The notes beneath the pieces were generated by a model. It was given only the letters and a program-made list of their open reading frames with translations, was not told the origin of the DNA and made no database searches. A program made the translations under genes and the position numbers. Source: UBA3064 sp023258775 (lineage in GTDB: Bacteria; Pseudomonadota; Gammaproteobacteria; Burkholderiales; Burkholderiaceae_E). Taken from it: a DNA stretch of 64,000 bases. This document shows, piece by piece, positions 41,558 to 50,284 of this stretch (positions are counted from its first letter, which is position 1; every line of letters starts with the position of its first letter). Location of the stretch: assembly GCA_044355655.1 (NCBI GenBank), contig JBIKXS010000011.1, forward strand, positions 1 to 64,000, read 5' to 3'.

Positions 41558-42982
41558 ATGAACCGTGCTACCAAAATCGTCGCGACCCTTGGCCCGGCTT
41601 CTTCAAGTCCTGAAGTGCTCGAGCGATTGATTTTGGCCGGTGTTAATGTTGTACGCCTGAATTTCTCACACGGTACCGCTGCGGAGCATCGCGCAAGGGC
41701 CGAACTCGTTCGGTCAATCGCTGAGCGTTCCAAACGAGACGTGGGCATTTTGGTTGATTTGCAAGGTCCCAAAATCCGCATCGGCAAGTTTGCGCAAGGG
41801 CCCATCACACTCAATCCAGGTGATCGTTTTCGCTTCGACATTCATTGTGAAGCGGGTGATCAGACAACCGTTGGGCTTGACTATAAAGAACTCGTTCATG
41901 ATGTGAAGTCAGGCGACACGCTTGTTTTAAATGATGGCAGGATGTCGATGCGCGTTGAAGCGGTGAGCTCGTCCACGATTGATGCCAAGGTCATGGTTGG
42001 TGGCGTTTTATCCGATCGCAAAGGCATTAACCGCTTAGGTGGCGGACTTTCAGCGGCAGCGCTCACTGCCAAGGATATGGACGATATTCGGACCGCGGCT
42101 GATTTGGCTGCAGATTTCCTGGCAGTGTCGTTTCCAAAGAATTCTTCCGATATGTATATGGCGCGTGAGTTGATGCGTGCCTGTGGCAGTAAGGCCCACA
42201 CAATTGCGAAAATAGAACGATATGAGGCAATCGAGAATCTCGAGGATGTGCTCAAGGCTTCTGATGGCGTCATGGTTGCGCGGGGTGATCTTGCGATTGA
42301 AGTAGGTGACGCGGCGGTGCCTGCGCTGCAAAAGCGCATGATCCGTATGGCGCGCGAATTCAATAAGTTCACCATCACAGCAACCCAAATGATGGAATCG
42401 ATGATTGAATCACCCGTACCAACCCGGGCCGAGGTTTCCGATGTTGCCAATGCGGTGATTGACGGTACCGATGCGGTGATGCTTTCTGCTGAATCGGCAG
42501 CAGGCAAGTATCCGGTTGAGACGGTTGAGGCGATGGTCAGAATTTGCTTGGAGGCCGAAAAATCGCATCGCGTTTCACTCGACACCGAATTTTTGAACCG
42601 TACTTTCACTCGGATCGATCAGTCGATTGCCATGAGCGCTCTCTTTGTTGCGCATCATATGCAGGTGAAAGCTATTGCAGCCCTGACCCAGTCCGGATCA
42701 ACCGCGCTTTGGATGTCGCGTTTAAATGCAGGCGTACCGATTTACGCACTCACGCCTGAGGAGGCGAGTCGGCGGCGTATGACGATTTATCGCGATGTTC
42801 GGCCGATGTTATCGAAGTACGAAGCCTTCGATCGCGATGCTTTGTTGCGGGCCTGTCAGAGTCAATTACTCGAAGCCGGCGTGGTTGAGCAAGGTGATCT
42901 CATCGTTTTGACCATCGGTGAGCCGATCGGCAAGGCAGGTGGTACCAATACCCTTAAATTGGTTCGCGTTGGCGAACACTGA
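41558..42982 (+). CDS. pyk: pyruvate kinase
   Basis: A 474-residue pyruvate kinase. It begins MNRATKIVATLGPASSSPE, followed by VVRLNFSHGTA and VDLQGPKIRIGKF. The active-site segment has IAKIERYEAIENL, VARGDLAIEVG and the TQMMESMI motif. It converts phosphoenolpyruvate and ADP to pyruvate and ATP. Spacing of one base from pgk implies shared transcription. Presence of pyk in a cbb-like gene order is typical of betaproteobacteria. Confidence 0.98.
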   Translation: MNRATKIVATLGPASSSPEVLERLILAGVNVVRLNFSHGTAAEHRARAELVRSIAERSKRDVGILVDLQGPKIRIGKFAQGPITLNPGDRFRFDIHCEAGDQTTVGLDYKELVHDVKSGDTLVLNDGRMSMRVEAVSSSTIDAKVMVGGVLSDRKGINRLGGGLSAAALTAKDMDDIRTAADLAADFLAVSFPKNSSDMYMARELMRACGSKAHTIAKIERYEAIENLEDVLKASDGVMVARGDLAIEVGDAAVPALQKRMIRMAREFNKFTITATQMMESMIESPVPTRAEVSDVANAVIDGTDAVMLSAESAAGKYPVETVEAMVRICLEAEKSHRVSLDTEFLNRTFTRIDQSIAMSALFVAHHMQVKAIAALTQSGSTALWMSRLNAGVPIYALTPEEASRRRMTIYRDVRPMLSKYEAFDRDALLRACQSQLLEAGVVEQGDLIVLTIGEPIGKAGGTNTLKLVRVGEH

Positions 42983-43032
42983 GTCACCTATGTTTCTGCG
43001 CGCTGATTAATTTTAAAGAAGGAGACAGCGCT

Positions 43033-44097
43033 ATGCCGCTTGTATCAATGCGTCAATTGCTCGATCACGCAGCCGAGCACGATTACGGTATCCCAGCCTT
43101 TAATGTCAATAATCTCGAGCAAGTGCAAGCGATTATGTCAGCGGCAGCCCAAGCTGATGCGCCGGTCATCATGCAGGCCTCGGCAGGCGCTCGTAAGTAT
43201 GCGGGCGAGGCTTTTTTGCGTCATTTAATCGAGGCTGCGGTTGAGAGTTTCCCGCATGTACCGGTGGTGATGCATCAAGATCATGGGCAGTCGCCTGCGG
43301 TGTGTTTGCAGGCGATGCGTCTTGGTTTTTCTTCGGTGATGATGGATGGCTCGCTACACGAGGATGGCAAAACCATTGCGAGTTACGACTACAACGTGAG
43401 CACGACCAAGGCAGTCGTCGATATGGCTCACGCCATTGGCGTCACGGTCGAAGGCGAGTTAGGCTGTCTGGGTTCGCTTGAAACCATGAAAGGCGACAAG
43501 GAAGACGGCCATGGCGCTGAAGGCAGCATGACTCGTGAACAATTACTTACCGACCCGGAACAAGCCGCTGACTTCATTCGCAAAACCCAGGTCGATGCGC
43601 TTGCGATTGCGATCGGCACATCGCACGGCGCCTATAAATTCAGCCGAAAACCAACCGGTGATATTTTGGCGATTGATCGGATTAAGGAGATTCATCGTCG
43701 TATACCCAATACCCATTTGGTGATGCACGGCTCATCCTCGGTGCCGCAGGATCTCTTGCAATTGATCCGCCAATATGGCGGCAACATGAAAGAGACCTAT
43801 GGCGTACCGGTCGAGGAGATTCAGGAAGCGATTCACCACGGCGTTCGAAAAATTAATATTGATACTGATATACGTCTTGCGATGACCGCGGCGATTCGCC
43901 AGTTTCTCGCCCAACACCCCGATAAGTTTGATCCGCGCGAATATTTGAAGCCGGCAACGGCAGCAGCCAAAGTAATTTGCTTACAACGTTATGAACAATT
44001 TGGCTGTGCGGGTAAAGCTTCGATGATTAAGCCAATCGGCTTATCGGTCATGATTGATCGATATAAAAAAGGCGAGCTGACACCGCTTGTGCATTAA
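43033..44097 (+). CDS. fba: class II fructose-bisphosphate aldolase
   Basis: A 354-residue zinc aldolase of the CbbA subtype. Metal and active-site segments: VVMHQDHGQSPAV, MMDGSLHEDGK, the VEGELGCLGSLE stretch, AIGTSHGAYKF, VMHGSSSVP, and KINIDTDIRLAMT. It interconverts fructose 1,6-bisphosphate with dihydroxyacetone phosphate and glyceraldehyde phosphate. GGAGA lies eight bases before the ATG. It ends the tkt-gap-pgk-pyk-fba order. A repeat follows its stop. Confidence 0.97.
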   Translation: MPLVSMRQLLDHAAEHDYGIPAFNVNNLEQVQAIMSAAAQADAPVIMQASAGARKYAGEAFLRHLIEAAVESFPHVPVVMHQDHGQSPAVCLQAMRLGFSSVMMDGSLHEDGKTIASYDYNVSTTKAVVDMAHAIGVTVEGELGCLGSLETMKGDKEDGHGAEGSMTREQLLTDPEQAADFIRKTQVDALAIAIGTSHGAYKFSRKPTGDILAIDRIKEIHRRIPNTHLVMHGSSSVPQDLLQLIRQYGGNMKETYGVPVEEIQEAIHHGVRKINIDTDIRLAMTAAIRQFLAQHPDKFDPREYLKPATAAAKVICLQRYEQFGCAGKASMIKPIGLSVMIDRYKKGELTPLVH

Positions 44098-44193
44098 GCG
44101 AGGGCTTGGTTATTGACTAAGCTTGAGCATTGAGTCAGCGAAGAAGCTCGTTCTCAACGAGGAAGTTCGTTCTCAGCGAAGAAGTTCGTTCTA
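44087..44193 (+). repeat. repeats after the fba stop codon
   Basis: The end of fba (CTTGTGCATTAAG) recurs about 35 bases later as CTTGAGCATTGAG, near 44122-44134, again with an in-frame-like stop. It is followed by three units of a second repeat, GCGAAGAAGCTCGTTCTCAA at 44138-44157, then near-identical ones at 44158-44175 and 44176-44193. They lie between fba and the quinone oxidoreductase. No terminator hairpin is obvious here. Confidence 0.75.
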
Positions 44194-44214
44194 CCGTTAA
44201 GGAAAGGTTTTCGA

Positions 44215-45189
44215 ATGAAAGCATTGCTTTGTACGCAGCACGGTGATCCCGAGTTGCTCGAGGTTCGAGAAGTCGCAAGCCCGGAGCCAGGTGCTGGTCA
44301 ACTTCGTGTCGATATTCACGCGGCCGGTGTGAATTTTCCGGACAGTCTGATCATTCGCAACCTCTATCAGTTTAAGCCTCCGCTTCCTTTCTCACCGGGC
44401 GGCGAGATTGCCGGCGTTGTTTCGGCAATCGGCGAGGGTGTCAAAGGCTTTCAGCCTGGCGACTCGGTGATGGCGCTTTGCGGGCACGGCGGCTTTGCTC
44501 AGCAGGCGGTTGTTGAGGCTGCCAAGGCCGTAAAGATACCGCCGGGCGTGTCGATGGAAATGGCAGCTTCCTTCACCATGGTCTACGCCACTTCTTATCA
44601 CGGTCTGGTCGATCGCGCCCAACTTAAGGCAGGCGAGACCTTGTTGGTGCTTGGTGCGGCGGGTGGCGTCGGATTGTCTGCGGTAGAAATTGGCAAAGCG
44701 CTTGGCGCAAGAGTGATAGCGGCCGCATCGAGCGATGCCAAGCTTGAGGTTTGCCGAGCCCACGGCGCGGATGATTGTATTAATTATAGCCGTGAGGACT
44801 TGCGTGAACGCATCAAGGCTTTAACAGCCGGCAAGGGAGTCGATGTTGTCTATGACCCGGTCGGCGGACATCTTGCGGAGCCCGCGTTTCGGTCGATCGC
44901 CTGGCGAGGACGCTTTTTGGTGATTGGTTTTGCGCTTGGCGACATTCCTGCGATACCACTCAATTTGGCGTTGCTCAAGGGCGCGAGCATTGTGGGTGTG
45001 TTCTGGGGTGCTTTCGTAGCCAAGGAGCCGGCTGCCTTTCAGGCTGACATGGCGCAATTGCTCGCTTGGGTTCGCGAGGGTAAGCTCAAACCGCGGATAT
45101 CAGCGCGCTACAGCCTTGAAGACGCTCCCAAAGCCATTCGTGCATTGATGGATAGGAGCGCGGTTGGAAAACTTGTGGTTTTGCCTTAG
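44215..45189 (+). CDS. NADPH:quinone oxidoreductase (zeta-crystallin-like MDR family)
   Basis: A 324-residue medium-chain dehydrogenase without zinc ligands, of the zeta-crystallin class. It opens MKALLCTQHGDPELLEVREV, has AAGVNFPDSL, and the NADPH site LLVLGAAGGVGLSAVEIGK (about residues 141-160) followed by YDPVGG. Such enzymes reduce quinones or enoyl-CoA-like ketones. AAGGAAAGG precedes the ATG. It is rightward after fba and converges with the DUF1445 gene. Its last codons and stop are repeated directly after it. Confidence 0.88.
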   Translation: MKALLCTQHGDPELLEVREVASPEPGAGQLRVDIHAAGVNFPDSLIIRNLYQFKPPLPFSPGGEIAGVVSAIGEGVKGFQPGDSVMALCGHGGFAQQAVVEAAKAVKIPPGVSMEMAASFTMVYATSYHGLVDRAQLKAGETLLVLGAAGGVGLSAVEIGKALGARVIAAASSDAKLEVCRAHGADDCINYSREDLRERIKALTAGKGVDVVYDPVGGHLAEPAFRSIAWRGRFLVIGFALGDIPAIPLNLALLKGASIVGVFWGAFVAKEPAAFQADMAQLLAWVREGKLKPRISARYSLEDAPKAIRALMDRSAVGKLVVLP

Positions 45190-45217
45190 GGTTGGAAAAC
45201 CTCCGAATTTGCCGTAG
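45162..45217 (+). repeat. 28-base tandem duplication of the quinone oxidoreductase 3' end
   Basis: The last 28 bases of the gene (45162-45189, from GGTTGGAAAAC to the TAG) are repeated at 45190-45217, again ending in TAG. By direct comparison the copies agree at 22 of 28 positions. The second copy nearly reaches the stop of the converging gene at 45220. The first unit is in the coding frame, so this is a duplicate of a real gene end. Confidence 0.9.
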
Positions 45218-45219
45218 GT

Positions 45220-46047
45220 TTAGCGTTTTATACCGGGGCGGGGCTCGAGGCTGAGCTCGCGGTTTGACCAGTCGCTCACGAGCATGCAGCCTGGTGCATG
45301 TGTGATACAAAATGAGGGTTTGCTCTCAAGCAATACCGACTGTGGGGTCACGCCGCAAGCCCAGAAAACCGGGATTTCATCGGGTTCAAGGCTTACCGCG
45401 TCGCCATAGTCTGGTTTGGCTAAATCGCCGATACCGATCAGCCCCGGGTCGCCAATATGAATCGGCGCCCCATGGACACGGGGTAACTCACTGGTGATTT
45501 GAATAGCCCGAATCGCATCGTGAGCGCGCATTGGGCGCATCGTGACCACCATCGGCCCCGAAAAAATGCCAGCTGACTCGGTAGCGATCGAGGTTCGATA
45601 CATGGGCACATTGAGGCCACAGCTGAGATGTTTCACGCTTACGCCCGCCTCGATCAGCGCCTCTTCAAAGGAAAACGAGCAGCCGAGCACAAAGCCAACC
45701 AGATCCTCGCGCCAATAGCTCACGATATTTGTTGGTTCGTCAATCAGTGCCCCGCTCTCCCAAACCCGATAACGCGGCAAATCGCTGCGAAGATCGAGAT
45801 CTTGCCCCATGGCTGGCAGAGCCCACTGGCCCGCCTCTGAGACGGCAAGCAGCGGGCAGGGCTTGGGATTGCGCTGACAAAAGAGCAAGAAATCGAATGC
45901 ATAAGCCTTCGGCAGCAAGACAAGGTTTCCTTGTACATAACCAGGGGCTAAGCCATTGGTATGGCTACTTAGCCTTTCCTCGCGGCAAGCTAAACGCACC
46001 GCAAGCGGATTCAAAGGCTGCAAGTGTTGTGCATGTCGATCATTCAT
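45220..46047 (-). CDS. DUF1445-family putative hydro-lyase
   Basis: A 275-residue protein from the ATG at 46047 (a GTG at 46077 is an alternative). It has GLAPGYVQGNLVLLP, FCQRNPKPCPLL, a GCSFSFEEALIEAG-type segment and VFWACGVTPQSVL, the conserved pattern of the DUF1445 (putative hydro-lyase / D-glutamate cyclase-like) family. The reaction in this organism is unknown. It is divergent from purC with about 100 bases between starts and convergent with the quinone oxidoreductase. Confidence 0.83.
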   Translation of the reverse strand: MNDRHAQHLQPLNPLAVRLACREERLSSHTNGLAPGYVQGNLVLLPKAYAFDFLLFCQRNPKPCPLLAVSEAGQWALPAMGQDLDLRSDLPRYRVWESGALIDEPTNIVSYWREDLVGFVLGCSFSFEEALIEAGVSVKHLSCGLNVPMYRTSIATESAGIFSGPMVVTMRPMRAHDAIRAIQITSELPRVHGAPIHIGDPGLIGIGDLAKPDYGDAVSLEPDEIPVFWACGVTPQSVLLESKPSFCITHAPGCMLVSDWSNRELSLEPRPGIKR

Positions 46048-46146
46048 CGGAAATTTCTCGTAGGTCGGTTGAGGCACCTACAATACGCCATCGGCGTACA
46101 GCGTGCATCCTCGCGCCAAACGCATCCGCATTCGGAGCCAACGATC

Positions 46147-47097
46147 ATGAGTACAGCAGCAAATTCGGAGCCATTGGCAACGCGTGCATCAACGCAGCAT
46201 CGTTCACAGCTTGATGCGCTTTATGAGAGCTCGATTCGGTCGCTGCCTTTGATCGCAAGAGGAAAGGTTCGCGATCTTTATGCTGTGGGCGAATCGCATG
46301 TGTTGATGGTGACAAGCGACCGTTTATCTGCCTTCGATGTGGTGATGACTGAGCCTATTCCAGGTAAGGGTAAGGTCTTGCACGAGATGAGTATGTTTTG
46401 GTTTGATCGCTTAAGTGCATTGGTGCCTAATCACTTGACCGATATTGATCCTGAATCGGTGGTTGCGCCCGGCGAGCGCGATCAGGTCAAGGGCCGTTCG
46501 GTGGTGGCCATGCGCTTAAAGCCACTGCCCGTCGAAGCAGTCGCCAGGGGCTATCTTATCGGTTCGGGCTGGAAGGATTATCAACGCGATCAGGCGGTTT
46601 GCGGTGTGTCCTTGCCTGCAGGACTCAAGCAGGCCGCCAAACTTCCGCAAAGCATTTTTACCCCTGCAGCCAAAGCTGCGATCGGTGAGCACGACGAAAA
46701 TATAACGTATCAACAAGTAGAGCAAATGATCGGTGCTGAATGGGCTTCGTCGATGCGCGACATCACACTCAAACTTTATGAAACCGCGGCTGACTTCGCG
46801 GCAAGTCGTGGCATTCTGATTGCCGATACCAAGTTTGAATTTGGTCTGGACCACGAAGGCAAGATGCGTTTAATGGATGAGGTACTCACGCCCGACTCCT
46901 CAAGATTTTGGCCGGCTGATCGCTGGAAAGAGGGTATATCGCCGCCTTCTTTTGATAAGCAATACCTTCGTGACTGGTTGGAGACCGTACCTTCCTGGCA
47001 AAAAATCGCGCCAGCACCGAGCTTGCCAGACGATGTGATTCAACAAACCGCAGCCCGGTATCGGGAGGCACTGATCCGTTTGCGGGGACATGAGTGA
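46147..47097 (+). CDS. purC: phosphoribosylaminoimidazole-succinocarboxamide synthase
   Basis: A 316-residue SAICAR synthetase from the ATG at 46147 (an upstream reading lies in the divergent intergenic region and is rejected). It shows ARGKVRDLYAVG, TSDRLSAFDVVM, PVEAVARGYLIGSGWKDY, ADTKFEFG and DEVLTPDSSRFWP. It joins CAIR and aspartate using ATP in purine synthesis. It leads the purC-purE-purK-sua5 series, with about 70 bases to purE. Confidence 0.97.
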   Translation: MSTAANSEPLATRASTQHRSQLDALYESSIRSLPLIARGKVRDLYAVGESHVLMVTSDRLSAFDVVMTEPIPGKGKVLHEMSMFWFDRLSALVPNHLTDIDPESVVAPGERDQVKGRSVVAMRLKPLPVEAVARGYLIGSGWKDYQRDQAVCGVSLPAGLKQAAKLPQSIFTPAAKAAIGEHDENITYQQVEQMIGAEWASSMRDITLKLYETAADFAASRGILIADTKFEFGLDHEGKMRLMDEVLTPDSSRFWPADRWKEGISPPSFDKQYLRDWLETVPSWQKIAPAPSLPDDVIQQTAARYREALIRLRGHE

Positions 47098-47167
47098 TGA
47101 GCGCAATAACATTGACCTCCAAATCGATGAACGTCGCAATAGAGTGCCCAATGATTAGCGGACAACG

Positions 47168-47695
47168 ATGAATCCATTAAACGAGAATATAAAGAATGCA
47201 CAGGTGGGTTTGGTGATGGGTTCATCGAGTGACTGGCCGACCATGCAGTTTGCAGCCGACATACTTGGGCAATTTCAAATCCCCTTCGAAGCCAAGGTCC
47301 TGTCGGCACATCGCATGCCCGATGCGATGTTTGACTATGCAGCATCGGCTTTGTCGCGAGGTTTGCGTGCCATCATCGCAGGGGCAGGTGGTGCTGCGCA
47401 TCTTCCTGGCATGCTTGCTGCAAAAACCATCGTTCCTGTTTATGGCGTGCCGGTCGCAAGCAAGTACATGCGAGGTGAGGATTCACTTTGGTCAATCGTA
47501 CAAATGCCAAAAGGTATACCGGTTGCTACTTTTGCCATTGGTGAGGCTGGCGCTGCGAATGCGGCGCTGCATGTGATTGCCCAGTTTTCGCTTGATGATG
47601 AGCTAATCAGAGAGCGTTTATTGCGCTTTCGATCCGAACAAACCGCTAGTGCTAGTGCCATGGTTTTGCCCCCAAGCGACGCATCTCATGCTTAG
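47168..47695 (+). CDS. purE: N5-carboxyaminoimidazole ribonucleotide mutase
   Basis: A 175-residue class I PurE. It has VMGSSSDWPTMQFA, LSAHRMPDAMFDYA with the catalytic His, AGAGGAAHLPGMLA and the VYGVPV strand. It converts N5-CAIR to CAIR, using the product of PurK. Its end overlaps the purK start by eight bases, so the two are translated together. Confidence 0.97.
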   Translation: MNPLNENIKNAQVGLVMGSSSDWPTMQFAADILGQFQIPFEAKVLSAHRMPDAMFDYAASALSRGLRAIIAGAGGAAHLPGMLAAKTIVPVYGVPVASKYMRGEDSLWSIVQMPKGIPVATFAIGEAGAANAALHVIAQFSLDDELIRERLLRFRSEQTASASAMVLPPSDASHA

Positions 47696-48863
47696 GTCGC
47701 GAAGCATCGGGGTTATGGGTGGTGGTCAGCTTGGCCGCATGCTCGCGCATGCAGCACAGCGCCTTGGTATGCGTGTCACCGTGCTCGACCCTCAGGCCGA
47801 TTGCCCAGCGGCTCAAGTGGCCGACGCTCACATACAGGCTGCTTATGATGATGATCAAGCGCTCGATGCACTTGCGATGCGCTGCGATGCAATCACGACT
47901 GAATTTGAGAACGTTCCATCTTATAGTCTAGTGCGCCTTGCCCAAGCGAAGCCTGTGAGACCCTCGGCTGATGCGGTTGCGATTGCGCAGGATCGTCTGC
48001 TCGAAAAGCAATTCTTTCTCAAGCAGGGTATCGCCACCGCAGCCTTTTGGCAGCTCGATAAGCCTGCTGATGCGTCGCATCGAGCATCCATTGAAGCCTG
48101 TCACGATGCGCGCTTTCCGGCAATCCTCAAGACCCGACGACTAGGTTACGACGGTAAGGGCCAGATCAATGTTCCAAATCGTGAATCGTTATCGAAGGCT
48201 TGGGCTGAGCTTGGCTATGTCGATTGCCTGCTCGAAGAACGCCTTGATTTACGCTTTGAGCTATCGGTTGTGTTGGCTCGTAGTCGGGGAGGCGAGCTGC
48301 GGGTTTATCAGGCCATTGAGAATATTCATCATCAAGGCATTTTGGCGCTTAGCTATTTTCCTGCGCGAAGTCATCCCGAGTTTGCAAAGCAGGCCGAGGC
48401 CTTAGCAGCAAAGCTAGCCAACGGCCTCGATTATCAAGGTGTGCTTTGTGTTGAGTTTTTTGTTGTCGGACCCCTTGATGATCCCCGCCAATGGCACATC
48501 GTCGCCAACGAAATGGCGCCGCGCCCGCATAATTCAGGGCATATCACCATGGATGCCTGCGCGGTCAGTCAATTTGAGCAGCAAGCGAGGGTACTTGCGG
48601 AGTTTCCATTGGGCGATACCTCTGCACATGCTTATGCATGTCTTATCAATCTACTCGGCGATCGCTGGTTTGATCGTGAGGGTCGTTATCGCGAACCCGA
48701 TTGGGCAGGCTTATTGGCAATTAAGGGCTTGCATTTGCATCTTTACGGCAAGCACGAGGCGCGTGTTGGGAGAAAAATGGGACATATCAATCTTTGTGCA
48801 ACAAGCGAAGCCCTGGTTGATCAGGCGCTCGAACAAGCGCTAAATGTACTAGAACGGTCATGA
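47688..48863 (+). CDS. purK: N5-carboxyaminoimidazole ribonucleotide synthase
   Basis: A 391-residue ATP-grasp enzyme from the ATG at 47688, overlapping the purE stop. It has IGVMGGGQLGRMLAHAA, TEFENVPSYSL, KTRRLGYDGKGQ, LLEERLDLRFELSV, VEFFVVG and NEMAPRPHNSGHITMDAC. It carboxylates AIR with bicarbonate and ATP. An in-frame reading from 47649 would run inside purE and lacks support. Its stop overlaps the sua5 start by four bases. Confidence 0.97.
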   Translation: MLRSRSIGVMGGGQLGRMLAHAAQRLGMRVTVLDPQADCPAAQVADAHIQAAYDDDQALDALAMRCDAITTEFENVPSYSLVRLAQAKPVRPSADAVAIAQDRLLEKQFFLKQGIATAAFWQLDKPADASHRASIEACHDARFPAILKTRRLGYDGKGQINVPNRESLSKAWAELGYVDCLLEERLDLRFELSVVLARSRGGELRVYQAIENIHHQGILALSYFPARSHPEFAKQAEALAAKLANGLDYQGVLCVEFFVVGPLDDPRQWHIVANEMAPRPHNSGHITMDACAVSQFEQQARVLAEFPLGDTSAHAYACLINLLGDRWFDREGRYREPDWAGLLAIKGLHLHLYGKHEARVGRKMGHINLCATSEALVDQALEQALNVLERS

Positions 48864-50284
48864 TCATGGAACAAGCAAACTTTAGAAGACTCTCGACGGA
48901 TCCTTCAGAAATCGAAGAGGCGGCGACTCATTTACGTCGAGGCGGTATCGTTGCTTTTCCAACTGAGACAGTCTATGGCTTGGGTGCCAATGCTTCAAAA
49001 CAAGCTGCGATTGAAGCCTTATATGCATTGAAACAGCGCCCAAGCGATCATCCCTTAATCGTTCATGTATCGGGTATAGCGGATGCAAGTAGCTGGGCTA
49101 AGCTCAATCCGCTTGCGCTAAATTTGATAGGCGCACTTTGGCCAGGACCTTTGAGTATTATTCTGCCAAGACGGCCTGGTGTTCCGATGCATGCCTTGGC
49201 AGCGCAAAAAACCGTCGCCTTGCGATGTCCATCGCATCCGGTCGCACGTGCATTACTAAGTCGGTTTTCGGCGATCGGCGGTAAGGGTGTTGCGGCGCCA
49301 TCTGCTAATCCCTACGGCAAACTCAGCCCGACCGATGCCGATCATGTTGAAGCTGATTTGCGTCGCATGATGCATGCCCATGCATCAAGGCGTGTGCGCT
49401 TAAGTGATCCAAAGCTACCAGATTGTTGGATGATCGACGGTGGCTCATCGGAGGCTGGTATTGAGTCAACTGTACTTGATCTAAGTACTGATGAGCCTCG
49501 AGTTTTGCGACCTGGCGTGATTAGCCGCGAGCAGCTTGAGTCGATCCTTGGTATGCAGATTCCCCTTATTAAACCTGAAACGATTGAGGCTAAGGCACGA
49601 AAGCGCGCAAACCTTGTTCTGCCAAAGGCCTCTGGCACGCTGCTCTCGCACTATGCACCGAATAAGCCGCTTTATGTGCTTGATCAGAGCTTGCTCGCTG
49701 CAAAGCTAGCCGAATTACACGAACAAGGGTGCAGGCGACTCGCGCTTTGGGGTGTCGAAGAAAAGTCCATAGGTGATTATGAATTTGAAATCAGTCTTGG
49801 TCTTGGTGCCTTGCCCGATGCACCTGAATTAATCGCACAGCTTTTGTATCGTCAGTTACGCAGCATGGATGAGTCAGAGGCCGAAGCCTTAATCGTGGTC
49901 TTACCCTCACCGATCGATATGCTGAGCAATGACAAGGCTTGGGAGGCGGTGATTGACCGTATCGAACGTGCAAGCTACGCAACCAAACACGGTTTAATCA
50001 GTCCAAAAGCTGTTGCCAAGAGTGAGCCAGTGGGTCATGGCATGGCGCTTCCTGCGGATTCGGACATGATGTTTGATCAGTTCGAGCAGCCACAGCAGTT
50101 CGACCAGCCACAGCAGTTCGAGCAGCCACAGGATTTCGAGCAGACACAGGAGTTCGAACACGCACCACAGACGTCTCGGCAGTCCCCGCAGCAGTCGCCA
50201 CCACAGCAACCGCCGCCTAGTCAGGACGCAACTGATGACTTGGATTTCGATATGTCATTCGATGATCTTGGAGCAAACCCATGA
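48860..50284 (+). CDS. sua5: L-threonylcarbamoyladenylate synthase (Sua5) with repetitive C-terminal tail
   Basis: A 474-residue protein. A YrdC domain (about residues 10-215) has RRGGIVAFPTETVYGLGANA and the KQRPSDHPLIVHV and ISREQ segments. A Sua5 domain (about 255-395) follows (LSHYAPNKPLYVL). Together they make threonylcarbamoyl-AMP for the t6A37 modification of ANN-decoding tRNAs. The last 70 or so residues are odd: tandem QFEQPQ-type units from an 18-base DNA repeat, then Pro/Gln-rich sequence ending DLDFDMSFDDLG. It overlaps purK and the CoA-transferase by four bases each. Confidence 0.93.
   Translation: MIMEQANFRRLSTDPSEIEEAATHLRRGGIVAFPTETVYGLGANASKQAAIEALYALKQRPSDHPLIVHVSGIADASSWAKLNPLALNLIGALWPGPLSIILPRRPGVPMHALAAQKTVALRCPSHPVARALLSRFSAIGGKGVAAPSANPYGKLSPTDADHVEADLRRMMHAHASRRVRLSDPKLPDCWMIDGGSSEAGIESTVLDLSTDEPRVLRPGVISREQLESILGMQIPLIKPETIEAKARKRANLVLPKASGTLLSHYAPNKPLYVLDQSLLAAKLAELHEQGCRRLALWGVEEKSIGDYEFEISLGLGALPDAPELIAQLLYRQLRSMDESEAEALIVVLPSPIDMLSNDKAWEAVIDRIERASYATKHGLISPKAVAKSEPVGHGMALPADSDMMFDQFEQPQQFDQPQQFEQPQDFEQTQEFEHAPQTSRQSPQQSPPQQPPPSQDATDDLDFDMSFDDLGANP
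50083..50163 (+). repeat. 18-base coding tandem repeat in sua5 tail
   Basis: About four diverging units of an 18-base in-frame repeat (CAGTTCGAGCAGCCACAG-like) encode QFEQPQ, QFDQPQ, QFEQPQ and DFEQTQ. The length is a multiple of three, so copy number can change without a frameshift. Contraction or expansion by slippage is expected. Confidence 0.85.

Noticed and set aside
41896..42609. Leftward 237-codon frame opposite pyk
   Set aside because: Antisense shadow of pyruvate kinase with Ser/Arg-rich composition caused by codon bias.
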